A DNA stretch of 64,000 nt from Eumeta japonica. Its lineage: Eukaryota; Arthropoda; Insecta; Lepidoptera; Psychidae. The position numbers were made by a program, and so were the translations under genes. The stretch spans positions 1,054,001 through 1,118,000 of the forward strand of contig BGZK01000015.1 in the NCBI GenBank assembly GCA_005406025.1, written 5' to 3'. Below, one piece after another: positions 1 to 11,533 of this stretch. The notes under the pieces were generated by a model, which made no database searches, had not been told where the DNA came from, and saw nothing but the letters and a program-made list of their open reading frames with translations. Position 1 is the stretch's first letter. Every line of letters starts with the position of its first letter.

Positions 1-36
1 GTTCGTGTCGGCCATCAGAGGGCAATCCGTAATCCC
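1..36 (+). promoter_or_regulatory. U5 snRNA promoter block, cut by window edge
   Basis: This is the 3' part of the approximately 73-bp block that precedes every U5 copy here (complete at 11962-12034, 28639-28711, 50631-50703). The near-identity of the block next to U5, and its distance of about 10-80 bp from the RNA start, point to the snRNA proximal promoter. The exact PSE boundaries are not known to me for this order. Confidence 0.6.
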
Positions 37-47
37 CACTTATTTGT

Positions 48-160
48 ATTACTCTGGTTTCCCTTCAATACGCATAAATCTTTCGCCTTTACTAAAGATT
101 TCCGTGGAGAGCACTCAAATGAGTCTAACTCAATTTTTGATGTTCGGCGTAAGCTGGACT
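48..160 (+). ncRNA. U5: U5 snRNA copy, left edge, probably degenerate
   Basis: The sequence begins ATTACTCTGG and contains the U5 stem flanking loop I (AAATCTTTCG ... TAAAGATTT), an Sm-like site (CAATTTTTGA) and a closing 3' hairpin (GTTCGGC, GTAA, GCTGGAC). Compared with the three array copies it lacks one T in loop I (GCCTTTAC instead of the invariant GCCTTTTAC) and about three bases in the 3' side of stem I. U5 loop I aligns exons in the spliceosome, so a one-base loss there should disable it. It is either a pseudogene or carries consensus errors. It probably belongs to a previous array unit to the left. Confidence 0.8.
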
Positions 161-983
161 TATAAAACTGTAAATGCTGATCATATATGAATATATAGAA
201 TGTCTGATCTTGCATAATCCCTAAATCAATAATAATTGTTACATTTCATGTTAATCTAGCGATAAAGTCGTCGTTGATAAAACTTAAGTATATATAATAA
301 GGTCATAGTGCGGTTAATTACGTTCAATAGAAACGGTCCCCAAACGACGCTGTGGTCATGGTATTTATACAAAATGTGTTTTTTTTTTTTCATATAACAA
401 TATCCTATTTCATAAAATAATTTATTTCTATCCCAAATTCGATTACAATCCCTTTAATGATTAAAACTTATTGAAGGCCTTACTTTCAATTTTATAATAT
501 ATATATTTTAGTATTACAAAAAGTTTATCAAAATAAATACTATATAATGAATGACATAAGATACATATGTTCTAAATGAGCACGAAAATGACTTCAATGA
601 TGATGGAGAAAAAGACATAGACAGTCATATGCTTGAAACAGTGAAACTGCAAGAGATTGGGCTGTGTTACTTTTGTGATTGCTTTGGCGTCTGCTCGCGC
701 AGGACTTTTAACTCCTGTGTAAGTGATGCGTGTAATATTACTAGCGTGATATTACGCTACTAAGTAATGTCATGTATACGTCACGCGAGAAATGTTGCAA
801 AAATGAAAAATTAATAATCGGCAAGTTACCAGATGGAACTCTGGAGATTTTTATTCAAAGTAAAATAGTATTTTTTAACATATTATTATTACGAGCATTT
901 ATTCAATTATAAGCATTGATTATTCGGTTTTGTCTTCATACCACTTTGTATTAGGCATTTTCTTAAACGATTCCTCATTAAAT
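161..983. other. AT-rich intergenic DNA, no gene seen
   Basis: Only short, unsupported reading frames and poly-A/T runs are present. I see no splice-bounded exon, RNA gene or transposon end. Confidence 0.6.
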
Positions 984-1038
984 AAAATTGTAGTAACTTT
1001 CATTAATGATGTGTTATAATGAAAGTTACTACAATTTT
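984..1038. repeat. Perfect inverted repeat (hairpin)
   Basis: Two perfect 20-nt arms (984-1003 and 1019-1038, core TGTAGTAACTTTCAT) are separated by 15 nt. It may be the remnant of a small fold-back element; no flanking duplication is clear. Confidence 0.8.
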
Positions 1039-1553
1039 CTTTCGCTTTCCTCTGGAAATGAGTTACAGGAATCTCGGAAAGTGCTCATTACTTGATTCGA
1101 CCAATGAGCATGCGCGGTGCTAGAGTTAGCTCTCAGATGGTACCAACCCAACTTCTGAGATACCAAGACATTTTCCAGTGTTGCGAACCGTATGATTTAA
1201 ATCGTATTTATACGACGTTTTTGCCTCTTGTATGATGTATGTACGATCAAGTATTAGAAATCGTACGCAAAATATACAACCTTAACAAATCCTATAACAC
1301 TCATAACGAAATAATTCCAAATTAAGTTCATTTTGTCGGTATAAAAACATATCAGCCAACCCAACGTTTAGAAGAAAAATAAATTATTTAGAAGAGATTC
1401 AGAAAATCACGCCTTTATTAAAAAAATAATAATTTGGTTATGTATATCTTAATACCAAATGTTAATTGTTCAAAATTAAATTTACAAAATTAATCGATTC
1501 TCTGATTTCGTACTTTTGCTATACACTTAAAGTGGTTCCGCTCTCTTAAAATA

Positions 1554-1555
<2 letters not shown>

Positions 1556-1616
<61 letters not shown>

Positions 1617-1727
1617 GCGTGTGCGTGTGCGTGTGCGTGTGCGTGTGCGTGTGCGTGTGCGTGTGCGTGTGCGTGTGCGTGTGGTGTGCGTGTGCGTGCG
1701 CGTGCGCGTGCGCGCGCGATGCGCGTC
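1556..1727. repeat. Compound (TG)n / (GTGTGC)n microsatellite
   Basis: About 55 bp of pure TG is followed by about 70 bp of the hexamer GTGTGC and then CG-rich GTGCGC units. The purine/pyrimidine alternation is almost unbroken, apart from a GTGGTG interruption near 1681. Reading frames over it encode only Cys-Val or His-Ala repeats and are not genes. Confidence 0.97.
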
Positions 1728-3146
1728 AATGTGAATTGTACAGTTTATTTTTTTAATAATATTTTTGACAAGTTTAAAAGTTAATTTACATTTTAATGAG
1801 GTAATATATTTGTTGTATAAGTAGTGAGAAACAATAATAAAATTTATTGATGAGACAAGAGATATTATAATAGAAATTTGTACTTAAAAAAGTGAATAAT
1901 AATGAATAACATATTTTATACTATTGGTAGGCACTCGTATTTCATAAACTTATTGTAGAGTACTGTAATATGAGAAGTATTTGCTATACCGTTTAAGATT
2001 TTAAAAAGGATTTTCACCAATTTCTAACGACTACATCATGAACCCCGTATCAAATAAATATCACCTATGAAATTATTTCAGTTAGGTTCAATTATGGTTG
2101 GTAGGTAGAACTGGTATGGTTCTCTGGTGATATATTAATTCAATAAATAATGCAGATTAAGTACATTTTTTAAAATACCGTTTTAATCTTGTACTATAAA
2201 CTCTCAAAAATATATTTCTTTTCTAACGCGAAATACTAATTACGGTAACACAAAAGTTTATACCCCATAACCAAATTGTCAGTTTTCTTTTAAATTATTG
2301 TGCATATTGCATCGAAAATGACATCGGTCTCTTTCAAGGCAGTAGGGAAAAAACCAGCTGTGCTCAGTGATCGCCACGCCCCCTGAACGCACTACGGACA
2401 ACGAGAAACAGGAACCGAGAAGAGTGTATGTCTTACTCTTCTCCGATACCCGAGGCAAGCGGGACACTGCTCCCACTCTATCCAACATAGTGTTTACTCC
2501 CATCACTTTTCGTCACACAAAAAGGTTGAGGATCATGCAACGGTTCACTTTGAAAACTATTAATCTCTTCTCATGATTTTAATGTAAACGTCAGTTCACC
2601 GGGAGTAACCGAAATGCATCATCAACTGACAGTGCTACTATTATTGATGCAGATTTTCAACGGTTTTTATATACTTTGAATTGGATTCTCACGCTCTCCC
2701 CCAAATCAGAAAATAAATATGCTACTTATTTTGTGCCCAAATTGGACAAAATAACTGTTTTCAGTAAAAAAAAAGCCTTACTCCTAATGTTAATTGAATA
2801 AAATGCAATTTTAATTAAAATATTATAATTCTTTTTCGTCGTTTCTAAAAATCATTTCTAATATCTGAAACTATATTATTTTTTATAATTCGCAGCAATT
2901 TAGAGCGGCAGACTTTCGTGCGTTGTACTGTGACAAGGTGAGATTGTCATTTGTTAGAACGTCAAATGCTACAATATTGTAAGACTCGCTCTTTTTTCCC
3001 CTTACACATCTTTTCTCGTGAAAAAGATCTTATAATATAATTGACCAAGCGGAAAAAATACTTAGCTGATAGGTTTTATCAAACTGTCTCCGTGTGACAA
3101 ATAAAATGAGCACAGTATACACGAAACGATATATTTGCAATTTTAT
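1728..3146. other. Intergenic DNA with a fold-back fragment
   Basis: There is no gene I can support. A more GC-rich patch at 2330-2520 has overlapping open frames on both strands without recognisable domains. A fragment at about 2890-2935 (GCAGCAATTTAGAGCGGCAG) matches one arm of the fold-back family seen whole at 56901-57144. Confidence 0.5.
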
Positions 3147-3269
3147 AAGCCCAACTTGCGTCAGGCATCAAAAAATTGAGTTGACTCATTGAGAGTCCTA
3201 CAACGAAAATCTTTAGCAAAATGCGAAAGATTATCAATATCAAGTCTTGAATTGAAACCAAGGTACTGA
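3147..3269 (-). pseudogene. U5: Inverted, diverged U5 snRNA copy
   Basis: Read on the minus strand, this has the U5 order: 5' end, AATCTTTCG loop stem, GAGTC, Sm site CAATTTTTTGATG and a terminal hairpin (GCCTGAC, GCAA, GTTGGGC) that pairs fully despite many substitutions. Loop I reads GCATTTTGC instead of GCCTTTTAC, and the lower part of stem I (TTTCAATTC against GTTGTAGGA) no longer pairs. That argues for a pseudogene, although the Sm site, 3' hairpin and promoter are kept. It is inverted relative to the other four copies. Confidence 0.8.
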
Positions 3270-3279
3270 ATTGATCACG

Positions 3280-3352
3280 GGCGGATCACGGATTGCCCTC
3301 TGATGGCCGACACGAGCCCTTTACCTTGAAAGGTGACTGCCGCGACATCTGT
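3280..3352 (-). promoter_or_regulatory. U5-type promoter block of the inverted copy
   Basis: This block matches the approximately 73-bp upstream block of the array U5 genes with only about two differences, far better than the RNA body it precedes. It includes GTCGCGGCAGTCACCTTTCA and GGCCATCAGAGGGCAATCCG. Confidence 0.65.
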
Positions 3353-5180
3353 TGTGAGCAGAAAAAACTTGTGGAATCTAATAATAAATGGCTTTTTTAA
3401 TATATTATATTTATTTATTACATTATCTATCAATTACAAACATTTTCAAGAAACTATTTTAATATGAAAGCATTAATATATAATCAAATAACCGAATCAA
3501 TTCCAGGTATATATTTAAGGGCAAGTATTAAAATTCAAAACTGTTATGTTGGGGGACATAACTGTTGTTATTTTCGTGTTTTTTTCTGATTTTGTAGAAC
3601 AATGTACTTTGGTGTACAATGTACCTGATTTTTTAGAACAATGTACGAATTTATTAAGAAAGTATGTAAAGTAAAATCATATAAAACATTAATGATTTAA
3701 ATGTACAAGAGATCATAAAACTAGGTACAATACCGGCCATTGAAGTAATGTACACTGGTAATAAATACTTTAGTACTTATATATTACCTGTTTCAATATT
3801 AGGTAGGTACCGAAATTCCTATTTCCTTAGGAATCATCCATAGAATAAAATACCTATTTATCCATTTCTTATCTTACGTCTTATCCGATACCAAAATAAA
3901 ACATGGTTCAAACTTGTTAGAATATATGCTAAGCTCGGCTTTAAACTTGAGTACAGCAGCTTTTAAAATCTTGTAAACGTATTTACAAGGAAATACCACA
4001 CGATCTGTGATAAATGAACTTGCTATGAACAAGTAAGATTTCGTATTTTAACTTTATTCCAGGCTTTCTCTAACATTTTGTTGTTAGCGACATCTTGTGT
4101 TGAATAGTTGAATCAATACAATAGCATGTGTCTAAAAATTGGTATGACTGTGAGAGATCGCGAATATTGTTCGCGATCTACTGATAATTTCGAGAATTGA
4201 CCTGTTTCATTTTTACTATAGATTTAATGTGTATATACATGTGACTGACCTATTGATGCTTTGACTCAGATAAAATATTATTAACAACCATTGATTAAGA
4301 ATGGACTTCTATTCGATCTATGTGGTTGAAAAATGCGTCAAATTCAACTGTTTCATATTATTTTACGAAATTCAAGTTAGGTGGCTCACTAGGTACCTAT
4401 ATAAATAAATATTTTTGTTATCATTATTTACATATTATGTATGTTATTTCTTGTTGTTTACATAATAGGGTCGATATAATATAAAAAATAACAATGATTC
4501 AAAAAACGTCTATGCCAAAAGATAATTAATACTTACTTAAAAAACATATGAAATAAAAGTAATTATTTAAGTCTCAATACTTAGATTCAGAACACTTGAA
4601 GTAAATGTTCAGAGCAATAAATAAAGACACCTAACTTCCTCTGGCGGATAAGTTTATCTAATATATTCATTCTCTATGGATAAGTTCCTAGTATTTTGTC
4701 ATAGGTATAGATCTAGTACCGACTCGGGCGTAAAATATTTACATCAATGGAAAAAACGTATTTATGTATTTGTTGTAGCTCTTTTTTGGAATGACGTTTA
4801 GAAAAGACACAAAGATGAAGTGTGCATACTGATGTATTTAATAAATACAAAAAAAGTATAATTTTTTAATTATACTTATATAATTATAAAATTAGATAAA
4901 TATATTAATGTTGCAGGTAAAATTCGAAATAAATACCAATATTTTACCTTTGTTAAAATTTTAAACATATTCTATTAAAAATTCTTAATAAGCATCTTTG
5001 AGTCATCAGGAGACAATGTCTACGTCAATTAAAAAACATATTTTTTAATTGACGTCAGTTTATTAGTCATAACTAATGACATAACATCCATTTATCTACA
5101 ACTTTTTCAAAGCTAGGAGAAACGAAGTGGGCGAATCTATTAATATCGACTTTAAAATGAACATTCTAAAGCCATCGCGC
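3353..5180. other. Intergenic DNA, left part of unit A upstream region
   Basis: No gene is seen. From about 4080 the sequence is a diverged match to 20070 onward and to 42050 onward (shared GCGACATCTTGTGTT, AATACAATA), showing that the array's upstream region begins here for unit A. Confidence 0.5.
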
Positions 5181-5310
5181 CCAATCCAGAGTTTTCTGGA
5201 ATGTCGTCTATCCCCGTCATTCATATATTTCTATTTCAGTCGCGCAAAGTCATTGATTGTAAGCGTTTAGTAATACCAGTATCAGTAAAACAAAATATCC
5301 ACAGTCTTTT
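5181..5310 (+). promoter_or_regulatory. Heat-shock-type core promoter, unknown transcript (copy 1)
   Basis: In order: CCAAT at 5181, a heat-shock-element-like array at 5188-5207 (aGAgt tTTCt gGAAt gTCgt, central TTC..GAA perfect), a TATA-like TATATT at 5224 and an initiator-like TCATTG with its A at 5252, 28 bp after the TATA. A leader resembling ATACCAGTATCAGTAAAA follows. The layout recurs at 21671 and 43691 although the surrounding DNA has diverged. The product is unknown; no long ORF follows. It lies about 2.8 kb upstream of the Hsp70 of unit A. Confidence 0.5.
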
Positions 5311-6129
5311 TACTCACGAAGGAATCTTTGTATTTTCTTTATAACATGTACATATAAAAAGAAGAACTGTGTGTCGCAGTCAAATGAGTATCAAAAAATA
5401 TTTATCGCGAATTTGACAGTAAAAGCATTATATTACCCATTAAATATTGAATAATTACTTTTCAATTCATTTAATCTAACAGTCTAATGTAAAACCATCA
5501 TGTTTGAGTTAAGCTATACTTATTTGATACATAGTTTGCTTGAACTTAAAAAAAATACTACCATTACACCGGCCGACATGATTTTTTTGTCTAAGATATA
5601 ATAAATTTTTTCCACTAATTTTATAGTGCTGATAACGAAATCAGATTTAATTTTATCGTATCACATCAGGTTTTTAGTAAAGTTAATACATTAGCTATTT
5701 TATATTTTTTGATAAAATTAAATTAAAGTTTAGATTTTGGCGGTCTTTTCTCGAATCGTGCGACCTCTTGTGAGAAAATATATTAGTTGAAACAACGACA
5801 CACCCATTCGAAATGGGTTACATGAAAATAAGCCTTTATAGTTACTTTGTTTACAAACTTTTTAAATGATGTTAGTGTGTTTATATTAAAAAATTGTTTA
5901 CATTTTACTTTTGGTATTTAATAAGTTTTATCAATGATTTGTGTTTGAAAAACTTCTAATAAACACAATGTTTTCAAGAAAGTGTCATAATAATAAGGAC
6001 ACAATTTATTATATTTATGGAAACTTTATGACTTAGAAGCAAAAACAGAAAATTACTGAGTTTGTTGAAAATTCGTATAATGCTTATTTTAGCTTCAAAA
6101 ACTAGCATTGGACAAAAGCAAAGCTAGTT
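5311..6129. other. AT-rich intergenic DNA, no gene seen
   Basis: Only short frames are present. The match to the sister units fades after the leader of the preceding promoter block. Confidence 0.5.
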
Positions 6130-6460
6130 TTCAACGTTTGTGTAAAAAAGGTCCAAGATTATCTGATGCAAAAATTAAAGGAGTGTTCGATGTACCACAA
6201 ATCAGGTATGAGTATAAAACTCTACTTTCGAGATTCACATGTGGATTTTTTCTTTGATAATCTTGGTGATTATAGTGAAGAACGGAGAGAAAGGTTTTAG
6301 CAGAACTTAAAAACTATGGAGAAAAGCACTAAAGTCGATGGAATGTGAATATAATGACTGATTATTGCTGGTCACTGTCAAGTGATATTACTGAAGATAC
6401 TCACAAAAAAACTACACCCAGACGTAATTTTGTCGCTAAACGTAAAAGATGTCACTCTAT
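6130..6460 (+). pseudogene. Decayed coding relic of a repetitive arthropod protein family
   Basis: Conceptual translation in shifting frames gives pieces such as RLSDAKIKGVFDVPQIR, then SHVDFFFDNLGDYSEERRER, then MEKSTKV and ADYCW-like text. These resemble an uncharacterised protein often repeated in arthropod genomes (from memory: LSDAKIKEGIFVGPQI, then DFFPENLG..SDEHGERFHQDI, then ADYCW). Stops and frameshifts separate the pieces, so it cannot make the protein. It may derive from a retroposed or transposon-linked copy. Confidence 0.5.
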
Positions 6461-7735
6461 ATAATCCTGCAGCAATATTTAGATTCAATGTGTTCTTTGT
6501 AAATGTTGAAATATATGTATTTGTAGTATAGATATTGATTTTTTTTTTTAATTTTGAAAAAAAAACGCTTTTTCCTTTCTGTAAAAAAAATCTGATCTGA
6601 TAGAGTAATTATGTAGCTATTTTTGTGTTTAAAATACTGTAAATTAGTGATATTTATCACTCATATCGAAACAACTTTCAAAAAATTTTCATTTGTCGGG
6701 CCGGTGTTATTTACTCTATTATATTTTATTACAGGAACAGTATGTATCTCCTCCCGCCTGAACTTAGAATAATATTATCGTAATGATCTATTCCTATTTC
6801 TATCCTACTTCATTTATAATAAGCAACAATCTGACGCGCTTTGTTATAGGACATTTAGCTTTTAAATGACGCGAAATGAAAAAATTAAAAAAACGTGCAA
6901 TGGTGATATATCGTCCTGCATCATCCTCTCGCATAATATAATCTCTCAATTGCGTTGTTAGGTTTTAGATTGCCGTTTTTCGCAAAACTTTTAACAGATA
7001 ACTGAAAAAATTGCTTGCTGTTATCGACATTTCTTAATAATATTTACTTTTTCTTGGGAATTAATTTATTTAAAAACAAAGAAAAGTGGAAATGGAAACA
7101 GGTATACTATATTTACGCGGGCGGAGCTCTGAGTAGGCATTAACAATTTATATTTTATGAATATAATAAAGTATGAAATAAGCAATATCGACGTCTCGTT
7201 CGATTCATATGGAAAAAGATTTATATTTTATTTTATACCTTAAAAAAGCCCACAGCGACAAAAAAATTAAGACCCTATTTAAATGAGATCTTATAGTAAC
7301 AAATACAGCGTATAGAGCTGTCACGTTGGTTCTATTTATCTTAATGAAAATTGGCTATATTCTCAATGCTCAGAGTGTTCGCTGTAAACAGATTTTTATC
7401 AAAGTTTGCTCAACTAATATCAAGTGATTTGTAAAACAGAAAAACAAGCAGACGAAAATTCTATAATGGTTTTTTTTTAATGGATTTTGACACAAAATTT
7501 TCAAGACATGTAGAATTTATGAACTTGGTCTCTTTTACTGCTTTATGAAATATGTAGATAAATAAAAAACTTATGACATTAGTTTATTTTAGTATAAGGG
7601 TGAAAGGTACTAAGTGATGTACATGTCAACACCCTAGTAAGTTAAGAAACAAATAAATGAAAAAAGTTAATACTTCGTTGCAAAATAAAATAATTTAGGG
7701 AAAATTTCTACGATGTCAACCCTAAGTCTCTCATG
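6461..7735. other. AT-rich intergenic DNA upstream of Hsp70 A
   Basis: No gene is seen. Unlike units B and C, which share their upstream DNA almost exactly, this segment does not align to them until about 7690. Confidence 0.5.
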
Positions 7736-7804
7736 CTGTTCTTTTCTCACACATTCAAGCGTTTCTGTTTCGCTCTAACTCATTGCATCATGCGATCCGT
7801 ACCC

Positions 7805-7900
7805 CCTCATTGGTCGATTGCTCGAATGTTCGGGAAATTTCTGGTTGCTGATTGGCTGTCTGTGAAACCTATATAAACGGCGCGCAACCGCGGGAAGCCA
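7805..7900 (+). promoter_or_regulatory. Hsp70 A heat-shock promoter
   Basis: A perfect four-unit heat-shock element lies at 7823-7842 (cGAAt gTTCg gGAAa tTTCt), flanked by inverted CCAAT boxes (ATTGG at 7809 and 7851). TATATAA is at 7870-7876, and a likely start site is the A of CAGTTT at 7900, 30 bp downstream. More degenerate TTC/GAA repeats lie at about 7736-7775. HSF binding here would drive stress induction. Confidence 0.9.
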
Positions 7901-8014
7901 GTTTAATACGAATACACAAAGTGAGCGAATTTAATAAGAGGAGCGGTGAAAACACCGATTTCTTTTTTAAGAGTTGTTATTACAGTTGTGAACTTATTAA
8001 GAGTAAAGTACGAA

Positions 8015-9866
8015 ATGCCTGCGATTGGAATTGACCTCGGTACCACGTACTCCTGCGTGGGCGTGTGGCAACATGGAAACGTTGAGATCATCGCCAACGA
8101 CCAGGGCAACCGGACGACGCCGTCCTACGTCGCGTTCACGGACACGGAGCGACTGATCGGCGACGCCGCCAAAAATCAGGTCGCGCTCAATCCGACCAAC
8201 ACCGTTTTCGACGCGAAGCGGCTCATCGGCAGGAAGTTCGACGACTCCAAGATCCAACAGGATATGAAACACTGGCCGTTTAAAGTTATCAATGACTGCA
8301 GCAAGCCAAAGATCCAGGTCGAATACAAGGGCGAGACGAAACGGTTCGCACCAGAAGAGATCAGCAGTATGGTTCTAACCAAGATGAAGGAGACGGCTGA
8401 AGCGTACCTGGGCACCAGCGTCCGGGACGCGGTGATCACGGTTCCGGCTTACTTCAACGACGCACAGCGACAGGCCACCAAAGACGCCGGGGCCATCGCC
8501 GGGCTGAACGTGCTGCGCATCATCAACGCAGGCACGGCCGCCGCGCTCGCTACAGCCTCGACAAAATTAAAAGGCGAACGCAACGTGCTCATCTTTGACC
8601 TGGGCGGTGGGACGTTCGACGTGTCCATACTCACCATCGACGAGGGCTCTCTGTTCGAAGTGAAGGCCACAGCCGGCGACACGCACCTCGGCGGCGAGGA
8701 CTTCGACAACCGCCTCGTGAACCACCTAGCCGAAGAATTCAAACGCAAGTACAAGAAGGACATCTGCAACAATGCGCGCGCTGCGTCGCTTGCGTACCGC
8801 CGCTGAGCGCGCCAGCGCGCTCTCGTCCAGCACCGAAGCCGCCATCGAGATCGATGCACTGCACGAGGGAATAGACTTCTACACGCGCGTGTCACGAGCG
8901 CGTTTCGAGGAGCTGAACGCGGACTTATTCCGTGGTACTCTGGAGCCAGTGGAGAAGGCACTCAAGGACGCTAAGATGGATAAGAGCCAAATTCACGACG
9001 TGGTACTCGTCGGTGGTTCCACGCGCATTCCCAAGATCCAGGCGTTACTACAGAACTTCTTCTGCGGTAAAAAGTTGAATTTGTCGATCAACCCCGACGA
9101 GGCAGTGGCGTACGGCGCGGCTGTGCAGGCCGCCATTTTGACCGGTTCCACCGACTCGCGCATCCAGGACGTGCTGCTGGTGGACGTGGCCCCGTTGTCG
9201 CTCGGCATCGAGACAGCCGGTGGTGTCATGACCAAGATCGTCGAGCGGAACTGCAAGATTCCGTGTAAGCAGTCACAAACGTTTACCACCTACTCCGACA
9301 ACCAACCGGCGGTGACGATCCAAGTGTTCGAGGGCGAGCGCGCTATGACCAAAGACAATAACTTGCTGGGCACCTTCGACTTGACTGGAATTCCACCTGC
9401 GCCGCGGGGCGTTCCCAAAATCGACGTAACCTTCGATCTGGACGCGAACGGCATCTTGAACGTGTCCGCTAAAGAAAACAGTACCGGGCGCAGCAAGAAT
9501 ATCGTGATCAAGAACGATCGAGGGCGGTTGTCGCAGGCCGAGATCGAGCGCATGCTGGCCGAGCCGAGGCGACAAGAGGAGGACGGAGGCAGCGCCAGCG
9601 TCGTGGCGCAACCAGCTCGGAGTCGTACGGTGCGGCAGGCGGAGGCGGTACCAAAGTTGGATGAAGGAGACGCGGACGCGCGCCATCGAGTGCGACGAGC
9701 ACTGCGCTGGCTCGACAACAACACGCCGAGAAGGAGGTTCGAGCACCGACTAAGGGAAGCGCAGGGGTGTGCTCGCCTATCATGAGCAAACTGCGGCGCT
9801 GGCTAGCAGCGGACCAGCAACAACCCGGAAGTGCGCGCGTTGGACCCGGTGGAGGAAGTGGACTGA
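8015..9866 (+). pseudogene. Hsp70: Hsp70 copy A, frameshifted
   Basis: This is a copy of the cytosolic heat-shock chaperone Hsp70 (ATP-driven folding of clients). The ATG at 8015 and IDLGTTYS match the intact copies. About residues 172-185 are scrambled by paired indels ([13 protein letters not shown] replaces [14 protein letters not shown], net loss of one codon). A GC-dinucleotide deletion at about 8771-8781 shifts the frame and gives TGA at 8804. The other frame then resumes the ATPase and substrate-binding domains to about 9560. From 9560 to 9850 many small indels destroy the lid and the EEVD tail. Substitutions are few compared with indels, so this is either a very young pseudogene or partly a sequence-consensus problem. 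The promoter and 3' flank are kept. Confidence 0.85.
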
Positions 9867-9928
9867 AGTGTTAAACTGTTCTCCACATTCCATTGTACCA
9901 CCCGAACTGTGATCTAGTCTCATAATTG

Positions 9929-9934
9929 AATAAA
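9929..9934 (+). terminator. Poly(A) signal after Hsp70 A
   Basis: AATAAA lies 63 bp after the Hsp70 stop, in the position equivalent to the signals of copies B and C. Confidence 0.65.
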
Positions 9935-11533
9935 CTTAGTCTTAAGCTGAAGTATGTGTGATTGTTATTTTAACAGATGATCATCTATCGTGTTTAATTT
10001 ATAGTTAAATTAAATTATAATTAATTATCCAGTAACGTGTTTTTATTTTATGTTTATTTTATAAGAGTAAGCGCGAACAAGATAATATTTGTTGTATGTA
10101 ATTCTATATAATTTCCCATTTAACGAAAGTAAAAAATTGAACACGATAAAGTTGTTTGGCATACCTAATGTCAATTATTTGTAAAATGTTCATTAATTTG
10201 GAAAAAATGCACATTTTAATTATACTAAAGAAGTGTCCCTTACCCTTGTTCAAGTACTAGATGTCTTACTTGAGATAGTTCTATCTTATTTTTGTCAACC
10301 GTTTGAAATGTGAAATGAAAGGGCAAAACTAGGAAAACAATAATGCACGTTTCATAATTTACATCATTATTTCTGATTTTTGCTATGATATTTTGTGGCT
10401 GCGTTGTATTTAATTATATTCTTTTTAATTGCTTTAAGTTTCAATCAATTTCAAAAAAGTTGGTTATAAATAGACTTTTAACTTATTTAATGAACACCTA
10501 AAATTGGAAAACACCGCTTACTACCTAAAAAAATGAATAACACAAAAAAAAAACTATAAAACATGTATTGCTCTAATGTAATATTTTATAAAAGTTTGTT
10601 TAAACTGCCTTATTTCTCATAATTAATTTTGATATTTGGCTTGTTTCTGACACTTTATTTTTATAGAAAATAATTTACAGTCACATTAAAGAAGTTTAGG
10701 TGTAAAAATGCATTCTAATTATATTTCTTTAACAAAAATAACTCTGAATGTGGCTGACGGTTAAAGATATAATTAAATTTATATAACATAGGCATAATTA
10801 TTTTTGGGGGGGTACATATTATTAATAAACATTTTATTTTTAGATCTTTTTGGGTGTATTTTCTTTCCACATATGCAGAAACATGGGGGAAGGGGGTGCA
10901 TGTGCACACCCAATTAAAATATTATGCATATCGCTTCCCAAAAACTGTATTACATTTGACGGATTTTTTATACGTGCTGGCTTTTGATCGATAAATGTTC
11001 ATGTTTTTGCGTCGCCATTGTTAGCAAAACAACTGTGCAGTGGACAGTGGCGCCCTCAAGCGGTCATTCGAGTGAAGGGGCATTCTACCTTTACGTTACT
11101 AAAACCCGGAATGACTGAGCTTCGTCATCGTCTTTTGCAGGATTACGTACCTAATATTTTTCGTTTGTATAAAATAAATAATATAAAATTAATTTGTGGT
11201 GCAGTGAACGAAAATGGAACAGAACTTATAAGTTCATTTGAGAAAATAGATCGATAAGAGGTGTCGTGTCATACGATTGCAATGAAGCTCGTTTCACTGT
11301 ATATTACATATTAAATAACTGTCACAATGAAATAAATTAAGAGAGTAGTTAAATGAAAATTAAAAAAATAATAATGAAGCAATGGTGTAAATTTAATATG
11401 ATGAGTTCTGAAATTATATTTTAGTGCGAGCTAGATCTATCGTTTTTGACTATTTATATTACGATAACTCGCACAGGTTTCTGCGACATTTAATAGTTGA
11501 TTGCTTAAAAATACATAACCCATAGCAAGCAAA
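9935..11533. other. Hsp70-5S spacer, unit A
   Basis: No gene is seen. The spacer is shared with units B (26534-28211) and C (48552-50204) at high identity, including an AT-rich part and a patch around 11030-11110 (GTGGACAGTGGCGCCCTCAA). Confidence 0.7.

Noticed and set aside
1490..1784. Open frames across the TG repeat
   Set aside because: They encode only dipeptide repeats of the microsatellite.
7946..8014. 23-residue N-terminal extension of Hsp70 (also at 24506 and 46527)
   Set aside because: It starts at GTG, not ATG, and lies in the heat-shock leader. The family start [13 protein letters not shown] is at the downstream ATG.
7852..8034. ATG frame over the Hsp70 promoter and leader (also at 24412)
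   Set aside because: Its ATG lies upstream of the TATA box, so it is not in the mRNA.
8176..9789. Long antisense frames opposite the Hsp70 genes (also in copies B and C)
   Set aside because: They are shadows of GC-rich coding sequence, with no domain and no own promoter.
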